A DNA stretch of 64,000 nt from Paralithodes platypus (Eukaryota; Arthropoda; Malacostraca; Decapoda; Lithodidae). Shown here piece by piece: positions 11,083 to 23,294 of this stretch. The position numbers were made by a program, and so were the translations under genes. Each line of letters begins with the position of its first letter. Position 1 is the stretch's first letter. The notes under the pieces were generated by a model. That model searched no databases. It was not told where the DNA came from and saw only the letters and a list, made by a program, of their open reading frames with translations. Where the stretch lies: contig CM064580.1 in assembly GCA_032716605.1 (NCBI GenBank), positions 37,554,573 through 37,618,572 on the forward strand, given 5' to 3'.

Positions 11083-11274
11083 CAACCTTTGCAAGGTTGT
11101 TGCAAGACAACCCAACGTCATACAGAGAGGATGCAGGTGTCATTGGAAAGCTCAATATTATTACTGTACTTCCACTGATATATTATTGTATTACGTTTGG
11201 CTGTTGTTTAAGCATGAAACTGTGCAGGGAATGAAGGTCAATTAAGACCAAAACACCCACAATGAAAGAGTTAA
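10862..11274 (+). repeat. Rep-K copy 2, TTAA to TTAA, with internal (GATA)n
   Basis: Bounded by TTAACCCCTTCCCG on the left and AATGAAAGAGTTAA on the right, i.e. a TTAA at each end. It contains GGTGTCATTGGAAAGCTC (11131-11148), shared with copies 1 and 3, and a GATA run at 11053-11082. Non-coding. The ends fit a piggyBac-type or other TTAA-targeting non-autonomous element. Confidence 0.6.
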
Positions 11275-11996
11275 GTAATAAAATAGTATTGCCTTCCCTC
11301 TATCTGCTGATGCATAGTAAAGTACAGTTAAGACGATAATTGTAGGTGAAAAACAAGCGATAGTAAACAATGTTGGTGGTGCTATTTGGGAATCAGCTGT
11401 AATAGACAATTTTAATAATGAGAAACAAAAAGTTACTGATCATATGTTATGTTAGTAATGCCTGGATACTGAGAGGATTCAATTCATACTTTGAAACTTT
11501 CTTCCTTGGAGACACTATTTGCCTGTACGAAAATATATTGCTAATAATGTATTCCATTTGTCTGTTAACTATTTAATTAAACTGCATTCTGATTGTAACT
11601 ATAATTACTTTCAGTACATAAGTAAATTCCTGCCTCCAGTTTATAAATGTACCTTGCCCTAAGCCTATGATTAATGATATTTGTTTATGTTCATCTGCTA
11701 CCGATGATTTATATAAAAACCTTATGTACCAAGCCTGTATATTCTGATTAGTCTTAATCTCCCCGTCAATATAAGAACCTTCCACACATACTGTAAAGTT
11801 TACGTGACCCTATAAACGATATTCAGGGCGATATCTTAAATTTGATCACAAAATATATACGGTATAACATTGGATACGCTTTCAGTAAGTCATGTTTTAC
11901 GGATTTTTAAATATAAATTTCATAACAATACACAAGCAACTCGATTTTCTATTATTTGCGAGTTTTATACAAAACACAATAACAAAAAACACGTTT

Positions 11997-12036
<40 letters not shown>

Positions 12037-13329
12037 GTGTGTGCGATGATGTATGTGTGTTTGGCGTTTTGTCTATCTTCCCCAGTATGCTTTTTTCTTC
12101 ATACATGAAAATATGTATATGGAAATATCTATCATCCAGGAAAATGGTAAACGCGTGAGATGTAGTCCAACAGGTGTGTTTTGTTCCACTACCAATACCT
12201 CGGTTATTGACAAGTGTGTGTGTGTGTCTGTGTGTGTGTGTGTGTGTGTGCGCGTGTGCGCGCGTGTGTGTATGCGCGCGTGTGTGCGCTTGACTGGACA
12301 TAAAATGGACGAATGTGTGTGAGCGAGTATGTAAATATGAAAATACGTTTACTGTATATGAGTGTGTCAACTTACCTGAGATGTTTTTGTTTTGTTTTGC
12401 GTATTTTCTTAGCGTGTGCCAGTGGAAAGAAACAGAGATAACATAAATAAGAGTAGTGTACTATAGGTGTTAATATCAAGAGAGAAAAGTCAGGTAACAG
12501 ATTAATTGTGGGACGACTTTATTGTTGTTTTTTCAACGTTTTAGCTATGACACTAGTTAATTATGTAGAGTTCTACACAGGTTTAGGTGTTTACCTTATT
12601 GTATACAATTACATCTTGTTGTTTGTGAAAAGTTATAATTAATTAAGTATATTTGTGTATTAGGATATTAATATATCTGTTGGCATAATGTAAGATGTTA
12701 TAGAAAATAAAAACCAAGTAATACAATCAAAGTGATGATATAATTGAGACAGTTACGTATAGTACATGGAGCGGGTAAAGGGTGAACCTGATATAAGTGG
12801 CTACTGTGCACTTGTTATATTACACTATAATTATAACATAGTATCGTATGTAATATATATATATATATATAAATTGTGTGTGCGAGTCCGTGCGCGCTTG
12901 TTCATGATATATTCATGTGTACAGTACCGGTATATTTAGTTGGGTGTAGCTCAGATATGCCAGAATAATTTCAACAGTTACACCAACATTTTGCGGGTTC
13001 ATTGACTTCCGAATAATAATTTCCGATGCATTTCCACACGGCTGGATAATTTAATGATATCCGTAATTAATTTAGATTTAAAAATGATCTGTATATATTT
13101 GTGTTCATATATTCTAAACACTATATTAGTTTATAAATCCAGAACTAACCATATCTTTACTCAAAAAGAACTTCCACAATCGATAATATGTTAGTACCAT
13201 TTCGAAAATAGTCAAACATTAAATAATTGTGGAATTTACAGGTCATATCCTCCAGCTCTTCCTGATTTATAAATGTCCATAAGGCACAGTCATAATAAAT
13301 AAACTATAGTCATAACCTCATCTTTCCCT
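11275..13329. other. No gene; TA and GT microsatellites
   Basis: AT-rich. It contains (TA)n at 12001-12034, (GT)n/(GC-GT)n at 12211-12290 and (TA)n at 12855-12870. The open frames at 11892-12370 are microsatellite read-through. Confidence 0.6.
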
Positions 13330-13600
13330 TCATAATCGCTGAGGGCCTTGGGTGGGGCTTTGGTTTCCCGGGTGTTTCCGCACCCTCCTCAGCTCCCCGC
13401 CTTGGAGTGGCTTCGGTCACCTGGGCTTTATTAGTGGTAAGCAGGGAAGGTTCTGTGGGGGCGCTTAGTTATGGCCTTGACCTTGCTCAGGACCTTGGGG
13501 ATGCTTGGTCAGACAGCCTGGGGAACAGCAACAATAACAAAACCCTTTCAGCACGATGAAGGGCCGGACCTGTAAGATACAAAGGGTTCAGAGAGATAGT
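13330..13600. other. GC-rich stretch of unknown nature
   Basis: About 230 bp distinctly richer in G and C than the neighbourhood, with words such as GGGCCTTGGGTGGGGCTTTG. Plus-strand frames are open for 40-50 codons (one gives LAQDLGDAWSDSLGNSNNNK). I do not recognise the peptide. It ends next to MITE-B copy 1 at 13602. It may be a fragment of a retroelement ORF1 or a host exon. Confidence 0.2.
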
Positions 13601-13601
13601 T

Positions 13602-13989
13602 TTAAGGGGGGTCACCGTTTTTGTTTTTTATCTTTCTCTCCTTTTCTCTCTTTCCCTGGCTTGTATCCATTCGGCCCTATTCAGCCAACTGTTTTAAGAC
13701 GTTTATCCCCATCCAGGTGTTGATTTCTTCCTGGATATCGATAGCGAGCCAGCATTGTATGGAGAAATCCGGCTTCGCCGGAGACATTTTTCTATCGAAA
13801 AATGTACACATTTAGCTTGCTGTCAAAACAAAAAATATGTATATGTTGGCTCGCTACCGCTCGTCAGGAAAATATTGACACCTGGATGGGGGTAAACGTC
13901 TTAAGACAGTAGACTGAATGGGGCCGACTGGATACAAGCCAAAGAGAGAGGGAGAGAAACAGGAAAAACCGCGAGGTGGGCTCCCTTAA
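13602..13989 (+). mobile_element. MITE-B copy 1
   Basis: Runs from TTAAGGGGGGTCACCG to GCGAGGTGGGCTCCCTTAA. The two halves are inverted copies: TTAAGACGTTTATCCCCATC on the left and its counterpart GGGGGTAAACGTCTTAA on the right. The left half carries CGATAGCGAGCC and the right half the mirrored GGCTCGCTACCGCTCG. The centre has hairpins TCCGGC-TTC-GCCGGA and ATTTTTCTATCGAAAAAT. Non-coding. Confidence 0.85.
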
Positions 13990-14099
13990 CCTTTATAACC
14001 TTAGTAGTGTTTAGTTAATCCGAGTATAATGGTATAATGTTGGCCAGAAAGCATAACTAATAGCGTGAACGGCTGATGCTGGGAAGGTGGCTCACTCTG

Positions 14100-14418
14100 T
14101 TAAGGGGAGTGACCTGCTTTTTTTTCATTTTATTGGTTGTATCCATTCGGTCCCATTCAGCCCACTGTTTTAAGACATTTACCCCGATCCAGATGTCGAT
14201 TTTTTCTGGCGAGCGATAGCAAGCCAGCATTTTATGGATAAAACCGAAATTTTTCTATCGAAAAATTTACAAATTTAGCCAGCTGTCTAACACATTCGCT
14301 ATCGCTCACCAGGTATAAATCGACACCTGGATGAGGATAAACGTCTTAAAACAGTAGGGTGAATGGGACCGAATGGATACAACCCAGAGAGGGAAAAGAA
14401 GCAGGTGACCCCCCTTAA
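14100..14418 (+). mobile_element. MITE-B copy 2
   Basis: TTAAGGGGAGTGACCTGC to GCAGGTGACCCCCCTTAA. The ends are true inverted repeats here, and the element is shorter than copy 1. It has the GGCGAGCGATAGCAAGCC core, and the central hairpin 1 is largely lost. TTAA at both ends. Confidence 0.8.
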
Positions 14419-14733
14419 TACATTTTCTATTCTGGAAGGTCTTTTGTGAGGTTAATACCATCGCCTAGATTAAGGCATAATATATAACAGGCAAGGAATA
14501 GAAATACCGAAGGTGATATTCAAGGTACTTATAATTCTCTAGACTATGAGACTTCTATCTAGCACAATGAATATCCTGAAATTTTAGCAGATACTTTATG
14601 ATAATTATTTGAGATGTTGCCTGTGTACTGGTGCAGGGGATCATCAACTGCTGACCAAATATTAACATTTTCTATAAGAGTACTAAGTGAAGGTACAGAC
14701 CAAGCTTGTTAGATTTGCGAATTTGCAAACGTA

Positions 14734-14945
14734 CAGTCGCGCTAATAAGTGATGTCCCAGCAGTTATTACGTTTGGCTTGCACTGTGCTGTAGTAATGTC
14801 TGTCAGATGTTGAATAGAGTGGGTAAGTGTAGGAACATGTTTGTATATTTCACTCGATATGAAGAAATGAAGCTTAGATAATTGTTGATATCAATTATTG
14901 ATGAATACATACTTAGTGCCGAGACATCACTTATTAGCGCGACTG
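14734..14945. mobile_element. MITE-F copy 1, TA-flanked (mariner-like ends)
   Basis: TA, then CAGTCGCGCTAATAAGTGAT, and at the far end ATCACTTATTAGCGCGACTG, then TA. The ends are near-perfect 25-30 bp inverted repeats, and the TA flanks are what Tc1/mariner-type transposition leaves. 212 bp, no coding capacity. Confidence 0.8.
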
Positions 14946-14947
14946 TA

Positions 14948-15158
14948 GGGTCGCGCTAATAAGTCATGTCCCAGCTGTCATTACGTTTGGCTTGTTCTGT
15001 GCTGTATTAATGTCTGTCAGATGTTGAATAGGGTGGGTGAGTGTAGGAAGATGTTTGTATATTTCACTCGATATGAAGTAATGAAGCTTAGATATGGCTG
15101 ATACCAATTATTAATCAAAACATACATGGTGCCGAGACATGACTTATTAGCGCGATTG
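14948..15158. mobile_element. MITE-F copy 2, directly abutting copy 1
   Basis: Same family in the same orientation, GGTCGCGCTAATAAGTCAT to GACTTATTAGCGCGATTG followed by TA. It starts within 2 bp of copy 1's TA, giving a direct tandem pair with some 85-90 per cent identity by eye. Confidence 0.8.
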
Positions 15159-15710
15159 TACAAACACCACCATATACTATCTGTGGATATAATAAAGACA
15201 AACATATGAACTATGTACTGTACTGTATATTGTGATAACATAATTTTCATGCTGAAATGCCAAATCTAGCGAAGCCTGTATGACTCTACATGCCCCCATC
15301 CCTTTAGCTTTCTCAGCACTGAAGCTTGCTGCCGGATGTTGAATTAGGTGTGTAGACGTACTGACGCGCTTAAAACATCCTTCCTATTAACCTAAAAGGT
15401 TATATCCTAGTAATCATTATATGACACTTGAATAATGTCTGCCAGATGTTGAATATGGTGTGCAAATATAGAACAGTATTTGTGTGAGTGTGGGTGTTTT
15501 TGTGAGTATTTATGATTGTGAGTATTTACTCTATTTGTACTGAATCTAGTTGTATTAGTGTGAATGAGGAAGCTCGTTAATTCCCACCTCCAATATGTGT
15601 GTGTGTGTGTGTGTGAGTGTGTGTGTGTGTGTGTTGAACACTAAAATTCACCTCCATCATTATTACTCAAGTCTCTTTGGATCCGTCGACTTACTGATAT
15701 TTTCTCCTTG
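15159..15710. other. No gene; MITE-F-like debris and GT microsatellite
   Basis: Words shared with MITE-F (GCCGGATGTTGAATTAGGTG near 15332 and CTGCCAGATGTTGAATATGG near 15438) suggest older, decayed copies. (GT)n at 15597-15634. Confidence 0.45.
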
Positions 15711-16081
15711 TTAAGGGGAGGCAGACCGTTTTTCTGGACCCCCTTCTCCCTAATGTTTAGCTCCACTAGTTTTGAGATTATAAGACGTTCGGCCCATTAG
15801 TTTGGCGATTTTAACACCTTTCGCCCAATTTCGTTGTCAATTTTAAGACCTTTCGTGCCATTTAGGTGTCGATTATTTCCTGGCGAGCGATAGCGAGCCT
15901 GCAATTTTAGGAGGAACCGGCCTTCGGCCGGGAAATTTGTCTACCAAAAAATGAACACATTTATCTTGAAGGGGGGTCTAGGGGGCGTTTTTCTAAGTTT
16001 GATGGAGGTCTAGGGAGGAAACTAAAGAAATATATCAATAAATGAATTTACAGACCAAACAAACTGTCAGCCTCCCCTTAA
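15711..16081 (+). mobile_element. MITE-A copy 2 (near-consensus)
   Basis: TTAAGGGGAGGCAGACCG to CTGTCAGCCTCCCCTTAA with TTAA on both sides. The core CTGGCGAGCGATAGCGAGCC, hairpin CCGGCCTTCGGCCGG and the CTACC-loop hairpin are all present. Non-coding, about 370 bp. Confidence 0.9.
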
Positions 16082-16249
16082 TGAGCTCTAACTAGAAGCT
16101 TACGAAGCCTGGTGGAGCTTCAATGTAGGAGACAAGAGCCGTTGAAGTCTGTGAGGAGGAAGTGTAGCAATTATTAGCTTGCATCAGAGAGAGAGAGAGA
16201 GGGGGGAGGGGGGGGAGTTATGGAGGAGAACCTTTAAGGGTTCTCTTTT

Positions 16250-16606
16250 TTTTTTTTTTTTAGATTTTTCATATATTTATTATTATTTTTTAGTTTCCTC
16301 CCTAGACCTCCATCAAACTTTAAAAAAAACATCCATCAGATTCCCCTTCTAGATTAATGTGTACATTTTTCGGTAGAAAAATTTCCCGGCCGAAGGCCGG
16401 TTACTCTTAAGATTACAGGCTCGCTATCGCTCGCCAGGAAAAAATAGACACCTAAATGGCACGAAAGGTCTTAAAATTTACAACGAAATGGGGCAAAAGG
16501 TATTAAAATCGTCAAACTAATGGGCCGAACGTCATAAAATCTGAAACGTATTGGGAGTAAGCATGAGGAAGAAGGGTGACCAGAAAAACAGCCCATGTCC
16601 CCTTAG
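16250..16606 (-). mobile_element. MITE-A copy 3, left end lost in a poly-T
   Basis: Reverse orientation. The right end is degraded to CATGTCCCCTTAG, and the left end is replaced by a T run (16247-16261). The core and both hairpins are kept. Confidence 0.85.
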
Positions 16607-16685
16607 TAAAGTGGATAAGGTTTCACTTTTACATGGTGTATAACATCTTCAAGCTTGAAAATTGCAATGTCGTCCACTTGTATCA

Positions 16686-16899
16686 TTAACCCCTTCTGTA
16701 CCGCGCCGTCCTTTTAACTATATTCTTGCTGCTATTACACGATTTCAGTTAGTTTAAAATGGGCCTCCAGCTATTAACAGGCTTCGAACTATCTCACTTA
16801 GCCCTTTTAACTACCACAGATCCTTCTTAAACTTCCCAAAATCGTCTAGATATAGCTAGAATATTATTTACAAGACGTCACCGGTACAGAAGGAGTTAT
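16686..16899 (+). mobile_element. MITE-C copy 2
   Basis: TTAACCCCTTCTGTACCGCG to CGTCACCGGTACAGAAGGAG then TTAT. Internal inverted blocks include ATTTTAAACTAACTG-type arms and CGTCTAGATATAGCTAGAAT. Ends of the form TTAA-CCC with inverted GGG-TTAA are typical of piggyBac-related MITEs. Confidence 0.75.
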
Positions 16900-16934
16900 A
16901 ATATCAGTTCTTATTTCTGTGTGTTCAGCCTAGT

Positions 16935-17115
16935 GATGTATCGGATGTCTGAAACCGCAGATGTTAGGATGCGAATATCAAAAATATATATTTTGCAGAT
17001 GCGGATGCAGATTTTCAATATTTTTTCGATGTGGATGTCTGATGACTACATTCTCGCGGATGCAAATGAGGCTTATTTTGTCGTTATCTTGTATTTATGA
17101 TTTTATTTATGATTA
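16935..17115 (+). mobile_element. Left part of a repeat with GATGTATCGGATG end, interrupted by a LINE
   Basis: Begins TAGTGATGTATCGGATGTCT and is full of GCGGATGC/GCAGATGC words. The matching right part, ending TGATACATCTCTAG, lies at 18855-18950 on the far side of the LINE. Ends of this form are seen in hAT-type elements, but the superfamily is not certain. Confidence 0.45.
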
Positions 17116-17119
17116 CTTC

Positions 17120-18855
17120 CTGTATATACTACTACTACTAATAATAATAATAATAATTATAATAATAATAATAATATTTATTCAGTTAGCATTTTACAAT
17201 GTTGGTACCACATAATATGTTACAAATATGACATGTACCAGCCTTGCATAATTCCAACTAAGGATAGCCCAATAAGGCCGTTAGGCGTAATTCGATTGGG
17301 GTCCTTGTGGGATTAGGTTAGCTGGGGAAAAAGGGAGGATACAAAAAAAAAAAAAAAAATTATACTTTAGAGAAAGTATTCCTAGGGGGTTATTTTAAAG
17401 ATACCTTACATCCTATAGTAATTATCAGTAATCAGTAATAATTTCAGTTTGTTTTGCCTATCTCTTATGTCGTATTTAGTAGTAGACATAAGCTTGGTGC
17501 TCCCTTCTCGCAGCTGTCCGGTTCAGGTGTTCCTTCAAGCTACGTCTGAAGGAATACAGTGTTCTCTTTTCACGTTCCAGTCTTTGATGGCAGTGAAGAA
17601 GAATGTTAGCTTACCCTGTCCTTGGATTCTCGGGACCGTAAAATTAACCATCCTATTTCTTGTATTATGTCCACTTCTCTCATTTGCTTTAACAAATTAC
17701 TCTTTAAATACTCAGGAGCTCTGTCATAGAATATCTTGAAGGCATTAGTGAGCCTGATTTGTTTGGCCCTGTCAGAGACATTGAGAATACCAAGTGACTG
17801 AAGTTGTTCCTGGCCAACATGCGATCTGGGTCCTAGGTTCAGCATGAACCTAACCATTTTATTTTAAGTGACCTGAAGTTTGTGCTGTGCTGATTTAGAT
17901 GATGCAGAGTACCAGGATGACACAGAATAGTCAAAATGACATTGAACAAACGCTTGGCATAGTGTCTTTTTGGTCGCCGCTGGCAAGCATCCCACCTGTC
18001 TATATCAGGATAGATTCCAAAATTGTTTCACCTGACAGAGCCGAGTCCAGTTTTAGTCCGAGATATTGCACTTGTGACACTGTTGTTATAGGAATATCAT
18101 TACAGTTGACCGAGAAGCCCACAATGTCTTTCAGTTTGCGTTTTGTTCCACATCAGATGGCTTCTGTCTTGCCCAGGTGAAGAGATAGTCTATTGTCCAC
18201 TAGCCAATCACTACACGATTCTAGTTCTTTGGAAAGTGAAGCGGCAATACTTATTGGGTCCATTCCTGAAACCAGAAGCACGCTGTCATCAGCATACAGT
18301 AATAATTTACACGAGACACTCAGTTCCATGTCGTTCACATAACAGAGAAAGAGTAAGGGACCAAGGATGCTTCCCTGCGGGACCCCACAGTTAATTGGCA
18401 TAGGATCAGATATATTATCATCAATTTTGACTCTTTGTGTTCTACCGCTAAGATAAGATTTAAACCAGTTCACTGACCCAATGCCCATTGCTTGTAGTTT
18501 ATTACAGAGGATATCATGGTCTACTGTGTCAAACGCTTTTTGTAGATCAAGAAGAACCATACCGGTGTAGTTACCTTTAGACATTATTTTCTTTACAAAT
18601 GTGATCTGTTAAGTGGATGAGACAGGAGTCTGTCGAGTACATGCATCTGAAACCTGATTGAAACTTATAGAATAGATCATTTTCTTTTAGGTAGTGTTCA
18701 ATTTGGGTGTATACAGCTCTTTCAATGATTTTTTATACAATACATAATATGCTAACTGGTCTGTAGTTGCCAACATCTAGTTTATTTCCTTTCTTGAATA
18801 GAGGGGTTACAATAGCTTCCTTCAGTTCAGCAGGTACAGTGTTGGTGTTAATTGA
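17120..18855 (-). pseudogene. Decayed LINE reverse transcriptase (CR1/L2/Jockey-like group)
   Basis: Minus-strand, 5'-truncated non-LTR retrotransposon. Near 18790-18740 it reads KGNKLDVGNYRPVSIL, the entry block of the RT fingers. The open frame 18584-18153 holds DLQKAFDTVDHD (residues 13-24), CGVPQGSILGPLLF (66-79) and the catalytic YADD (97-100, near 18296-18285). Downstream VQYLGLKLDS and, at about 17800-17650, the C-terminal IRLTNAFKIFYDRAPEYLK are readable in other frames. Stops and at least two frameshifts (one near 18590-18600, one after residue 143) make it a pseudogene. The 3' end on this strand reaches an (ATT)n run at 17130-17175, the tail type of CR1/L2-like LINEs. It reverse-transcribed its own RNA at nicked chromosomal targets. 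It sits inside an older repeat. Confidence 0.85.
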
Positions 18856-18950
18856 CTGCGGATGGGGATGTGGATTGCATTGCAAATGCAGATTTTAAAA
18901 AGTTGCGGATAATTTGCGGATGCGAAGTTATTTGATACATCTCTAGTTCA
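18855..18950 (+). mobile_element. Right part of the GATGTATC repeat
   Basis: GCGGATG-rich 95 bp ending TTTGATACATCTCTAG, complementary in type to the start at 16935. Together the halves give an element of about 280 bp broken by the LINE. Confidence 0.45.
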
Positions 18951-19354
18951 GCCAATTCTTCCGGTATCTAGATATTTCCTTATAATACATGTTATGCTAG
19001 ACATAAGCAAGTTATGTGGCTTCAATTAACGGGCAGAAACAAGATATTAAATACACAGATATAATAAAAGAACAAGGCAATATAATCATAGTCTGTACAC
19101 TGATTTTATTTATACATAGTAGTGAATTATAGAACTTTGACTTCAATATAATGGTTAGGATAATATTACAATAATCATAAGGGTTAAGTGCAGAATATTT
19201 AGGGAACCATCTGTTACTAATTTTATGAAGCCTCTCGATTCTTTAAGAATTAAATCTTATGATATATAAGTTGATCATCTACAAGAGAAATACCAATGCA
19301 AATGGTCTTACTGGTTCACAGGAATTATACCAAGTTACCGTTATGAACATGAGC
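18951..19354. other. No gene recognised
   Basis: AT-rich sequence without repeats or open frames that I could identify. Confidence 0.45.
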
Positions 19355-20165
19355 TAAAATGAGTTAGTCTGTCCTCAAACCTAGCTCAGTGAGAATGGAA
19401 CACTCGTTATCTCTGACACCCGCATACGATTATCTACTATACTGTAATTGTGTAGGGGTACTACAGAAAAACTCGCAATTGTGAATAGAGTGTTAGTTAT
19501 TGTGTTGGAGTAGAAATTGAAGTCTAAGTATTAAATTGGTTCAATTATCTTGGTTATAGCAAAACTAACAATATTACATTTATATTTAATTCGAGACACA
19601 AGGATAGGAAGTGTGTTTTGTTTTTATAAAGGGAATATTGACTGGTAAAGAAAATGGAGACTGGAAAATACAAGACAAGAATAATTACTCTAAATATTCG
19701 CAAGGGTTTTTCTGGGAGTCAGGGGAGGACTCTGATTTTCTCTGGCTGTAGGGGATTTTTACTGGGGATTAGAGTCTATTCTTGTCGGCTGAATTCTGGA
19801 TAATCTTGGTGGCTGTAGTGGTATCTGGTGTCTCTGATCTTGCCGGTGTCAGGGAGAGTCTTCTGTTTGCTTTTTTTCATGTGGGTAGCATCGAGCCTAC
19901 CGCTTTTGGTCTCAAACCCAGCTTTTCTTGAAGATGTCGATTTACTTCTAATCTGGGCAGCTTTGAGCCTACCACTTCTGATCTTGAACCCAACTTTACA
20001 TGAAGACTCTGGCCTACTTCTTTCTTGAGCAGCTTCTGAAGTTTAGGCAGCATCGAGCCTACCAATTCTGCTATCGAACACAGCTATAGTTTGAAGAGCA
20101 TCTAGCCTACCGCTTCTGGTCTCAAACCCAGCTTGTTGGTAGCGTCGAGCCTATACTTCGTTAAC
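19355..20165 (+). repeat. Rep-L copy 2 with GCATCGAGCCTACC tandem core
   Basis: Its order matches copy 1: GTTAGTCTG..CTCAAACC (19361), TGACACCCGCATACGATTATC (19420), GTAGGGGTAC, then CAGGGGAGGACTCTG (19721), and then five or six tandem units of about 55-60 bp of the form GCATCGAGCCTACC..TTCTG..CTCGAACCCAGCTT (19885-20160). It is uninterrupted by MITE-C, so it represents the pre-insertion state of copy 1. Open frames here (19828-20065) are repeat read-through. Confidence 0.65.
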
Positions 20166-20326
20166 CAAAATCCTTATTGGCAAAGGCCTACCTACTGGTA
20201 TTGGGAACCCTTCCTACCCACTGTCAACCATGTCCCAAGCTCCTGTTTGCGTGACAACTCACCTAGGTGCCGCGAGTGAAAGAAACGTGTCCACACCATG
20301 TCGAATCTCGCCTTCTTTGGCTACAG

Positions 20327-20500
20327 GAGGCAGTTGAAATGGCCACTGGACATTCACCAGTTAGTTTGCAGACTTTCTCATCTGAAGAAGAGTTGTATGA
20401 TGATTCAGGGGAGGAATACGAGCCCAGGGTGGAAGGCATAGACTACTATGAGCCACTCATTCTCCCCAGCCCAGATCCTTGCGGTGGATCAATCCCAGCA
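20327..20500 (+). other. Possible coding exon with acidic N-terminal-type peptide
   Basis: A splice-acceptor-like TTCTTTGGCTACAG precedes an open frame whose ATG at 20339 begins MATGHSPVSLQTFSSEEELY and continues with an acidic DDSGEEYEPRVEG. Short acidic N-termini of this kind are common at the start of transposases (piggyBac and others) and of some host proteins, so this is not diagnostic. Composition is more coding-like than the surroundings. The frame stops shortly after a vertebrate-type GCGGTGGAT region, with no convincing donor. No neighbour continues it. Confidence 0.25.
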
Positions 20501-21640
<1,140 letters not shown>

Positions 21641-22014
21641 GTATACATTATGAATATATAGGCTACATAGAAATGTATACATTATGAATATATAGGCTAC
21701 ATAGAAATGTATACATTATGAATATATAGGCTACATAGAAATGTATACATTATGAATATATAGGCTACATAGAAATGTATACATTATGAATATATAGGCT
21801 ACATAGAAATGTATACATTATGAATATATAGGCTACATAGAAATGTATACATTATGAATATATAGGCTACATAGAAATGTATACATTATGAATATATAGG
21901 CTACATAGAAATGTATACATTATGAATATATAGGCTACATAGAAATGTATACATTATGAATATATAGGCTACATAGAAATGTATACATTATGAATATATA
22001 GGCTACATAGAAAA
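21641..22014 (+). repeat. 34-bp minisatellite, 11 units
   Basis: Unit GTATACATTATGAATATATA plus GGCTACATAGAAAT, with an exact 34-bp step and no visible substitution between units. The near-perfect identity points to recent expansion or homogenisation. Confidence 0.95.
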
Positions 22015-22427
22015 TAGCAACCTCGACTTTATTGATTTATTTTAGATTTGTCTGGGAGTTCTGTGCAATGCAACAATGACACGTATTATCAACTGTAAGT
22101 TGCATGGCAGCAAACACTTTGTCAACATTCTAAATAAACAACTAAATATCTGCTTATATTCTTGTTTGTATGTGTGTGAAGGAGACAAAAGGCAAAGCTG
22201 TCTGTAACAATTGGCTCCCATGAAGTTGAAAGAGTGACAGTCAAGAGACAAATTCAAGGCACGTTAGAGTCAAAATGTCTGGACACATGGAGTTTTAAGC
22301 AGTTTAAATCATAGGATGAGGGAATGACAGATTGAGGGAGAGAGTTCCATAGTTTTCTGCCTCACCTACACAGAGTAATTCAAGTAACTCTCACAAACAC
22401 CTCCTCCACCTCTTCATTTCACTACAC

Positions 22428-22798
22428 TTAAGGGGAGGCTGGCCGTTTGTTTGGTCTATTAATTCATTTATTCATATATATTTTTTTACTTTCCTCCCTA
22501 GACCTCCATCAATCTTAGAAAAACACCCCCTAGACACCTTTCAAGATAAATTTGAATTTTTTTCGGTAGAAAAATGTCCCGGCCAAAGGCCGACTCCTCT
22601 TAAAATTGATGGCTCGCTATCGCTCGCCAGGAAATAATCGACCCTAAATGGAACGAAAGGTCTTAAAATTGACAACGAAATGGGGCGGAAGGTGTTAAAA
22701 TCGCCAAACTAATGGGCCGAACGTCTTATAATCTCAAAACTAGTGGGGCTAAACATTAGGGAGAAGGGGGTCCAGAAAAACGGTCTGCCTCCCCTTAA
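22428..22798 (-). mobile_element. MITE-A copy 4
   Basis: TTAAGGGGAGGCTGGCCG to GTCTGCCTCCCCTTAA with TTAA on both sides, reverse orientation. The core CTCGCTATCGCTCGCCAGG is present, and hairpin 1 reads CGGCCAAAGGCCG. Full length, inserted into LINE-derived sequence. Confidence 0.9.
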
Positions 22799-22844
22799 CA
22801 AGCACACCAGACATCTTTCCAAACATCTAAATTACCTTTAGCCT

Positions 22845-22955
22845 AATGAAGCTTGATTTTAGCTCTGGCACTCTTTCAACCTTTTTGGGGGAGACACTTG
22901 TTACAGGCAGATTTGCTGTTTGTCTCTTTTATATGCATAGGATTTTTTTTTATTG
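22845..22955 (+). repeat. Inverted fragment of the LINE 3' tail
   Basis: CTCTTTCAACCTTTTTGGGG, GACACTTGTTACAGGCAG, TTTGTCTCTTTTATATGCAT is the reverse complement of the tail at 22165-22250. An opposite-orientation copy therefore sits inside the minus-strand LINE. Confidence 0.65.
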
Positions 22956-23294
22956 AGTAGAAGAAAGACTCGGATTATCGGTTCGCTCTTGGATTAAAGA
23001 GTTGGACAGAATAGGGGTGAGAGTGTGTTGAAAGGTGGATGCCCCATACTGTTAGTAAAGGAGGAGGTATACACTGAGAAAGCTCTAAAAAACATTGATT
23101 ATTGTAATAGCAGTAGAAGATTGAGAGAGATGCAACATTTTGGCGTGTAGAGAGAGACTGTAGAGAATTAATTAGAGGAAGTGAGTTAATGAAACGAAAT
23201 GCTTTTGACTCTACCGTCTAGAGAAGTGCGGTATGGATAGAACCTCCCCACTCATGTATGCAATCCTCGATTCAAGGGTGCACTTTGCTCCTGT

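Noticed and set aside
12001..12370. Overlapping frames at the TA/GT microsatellites
   Set aside because: Poly-YI, poly-HT and poly-VC peptides from dinucleotide runs.
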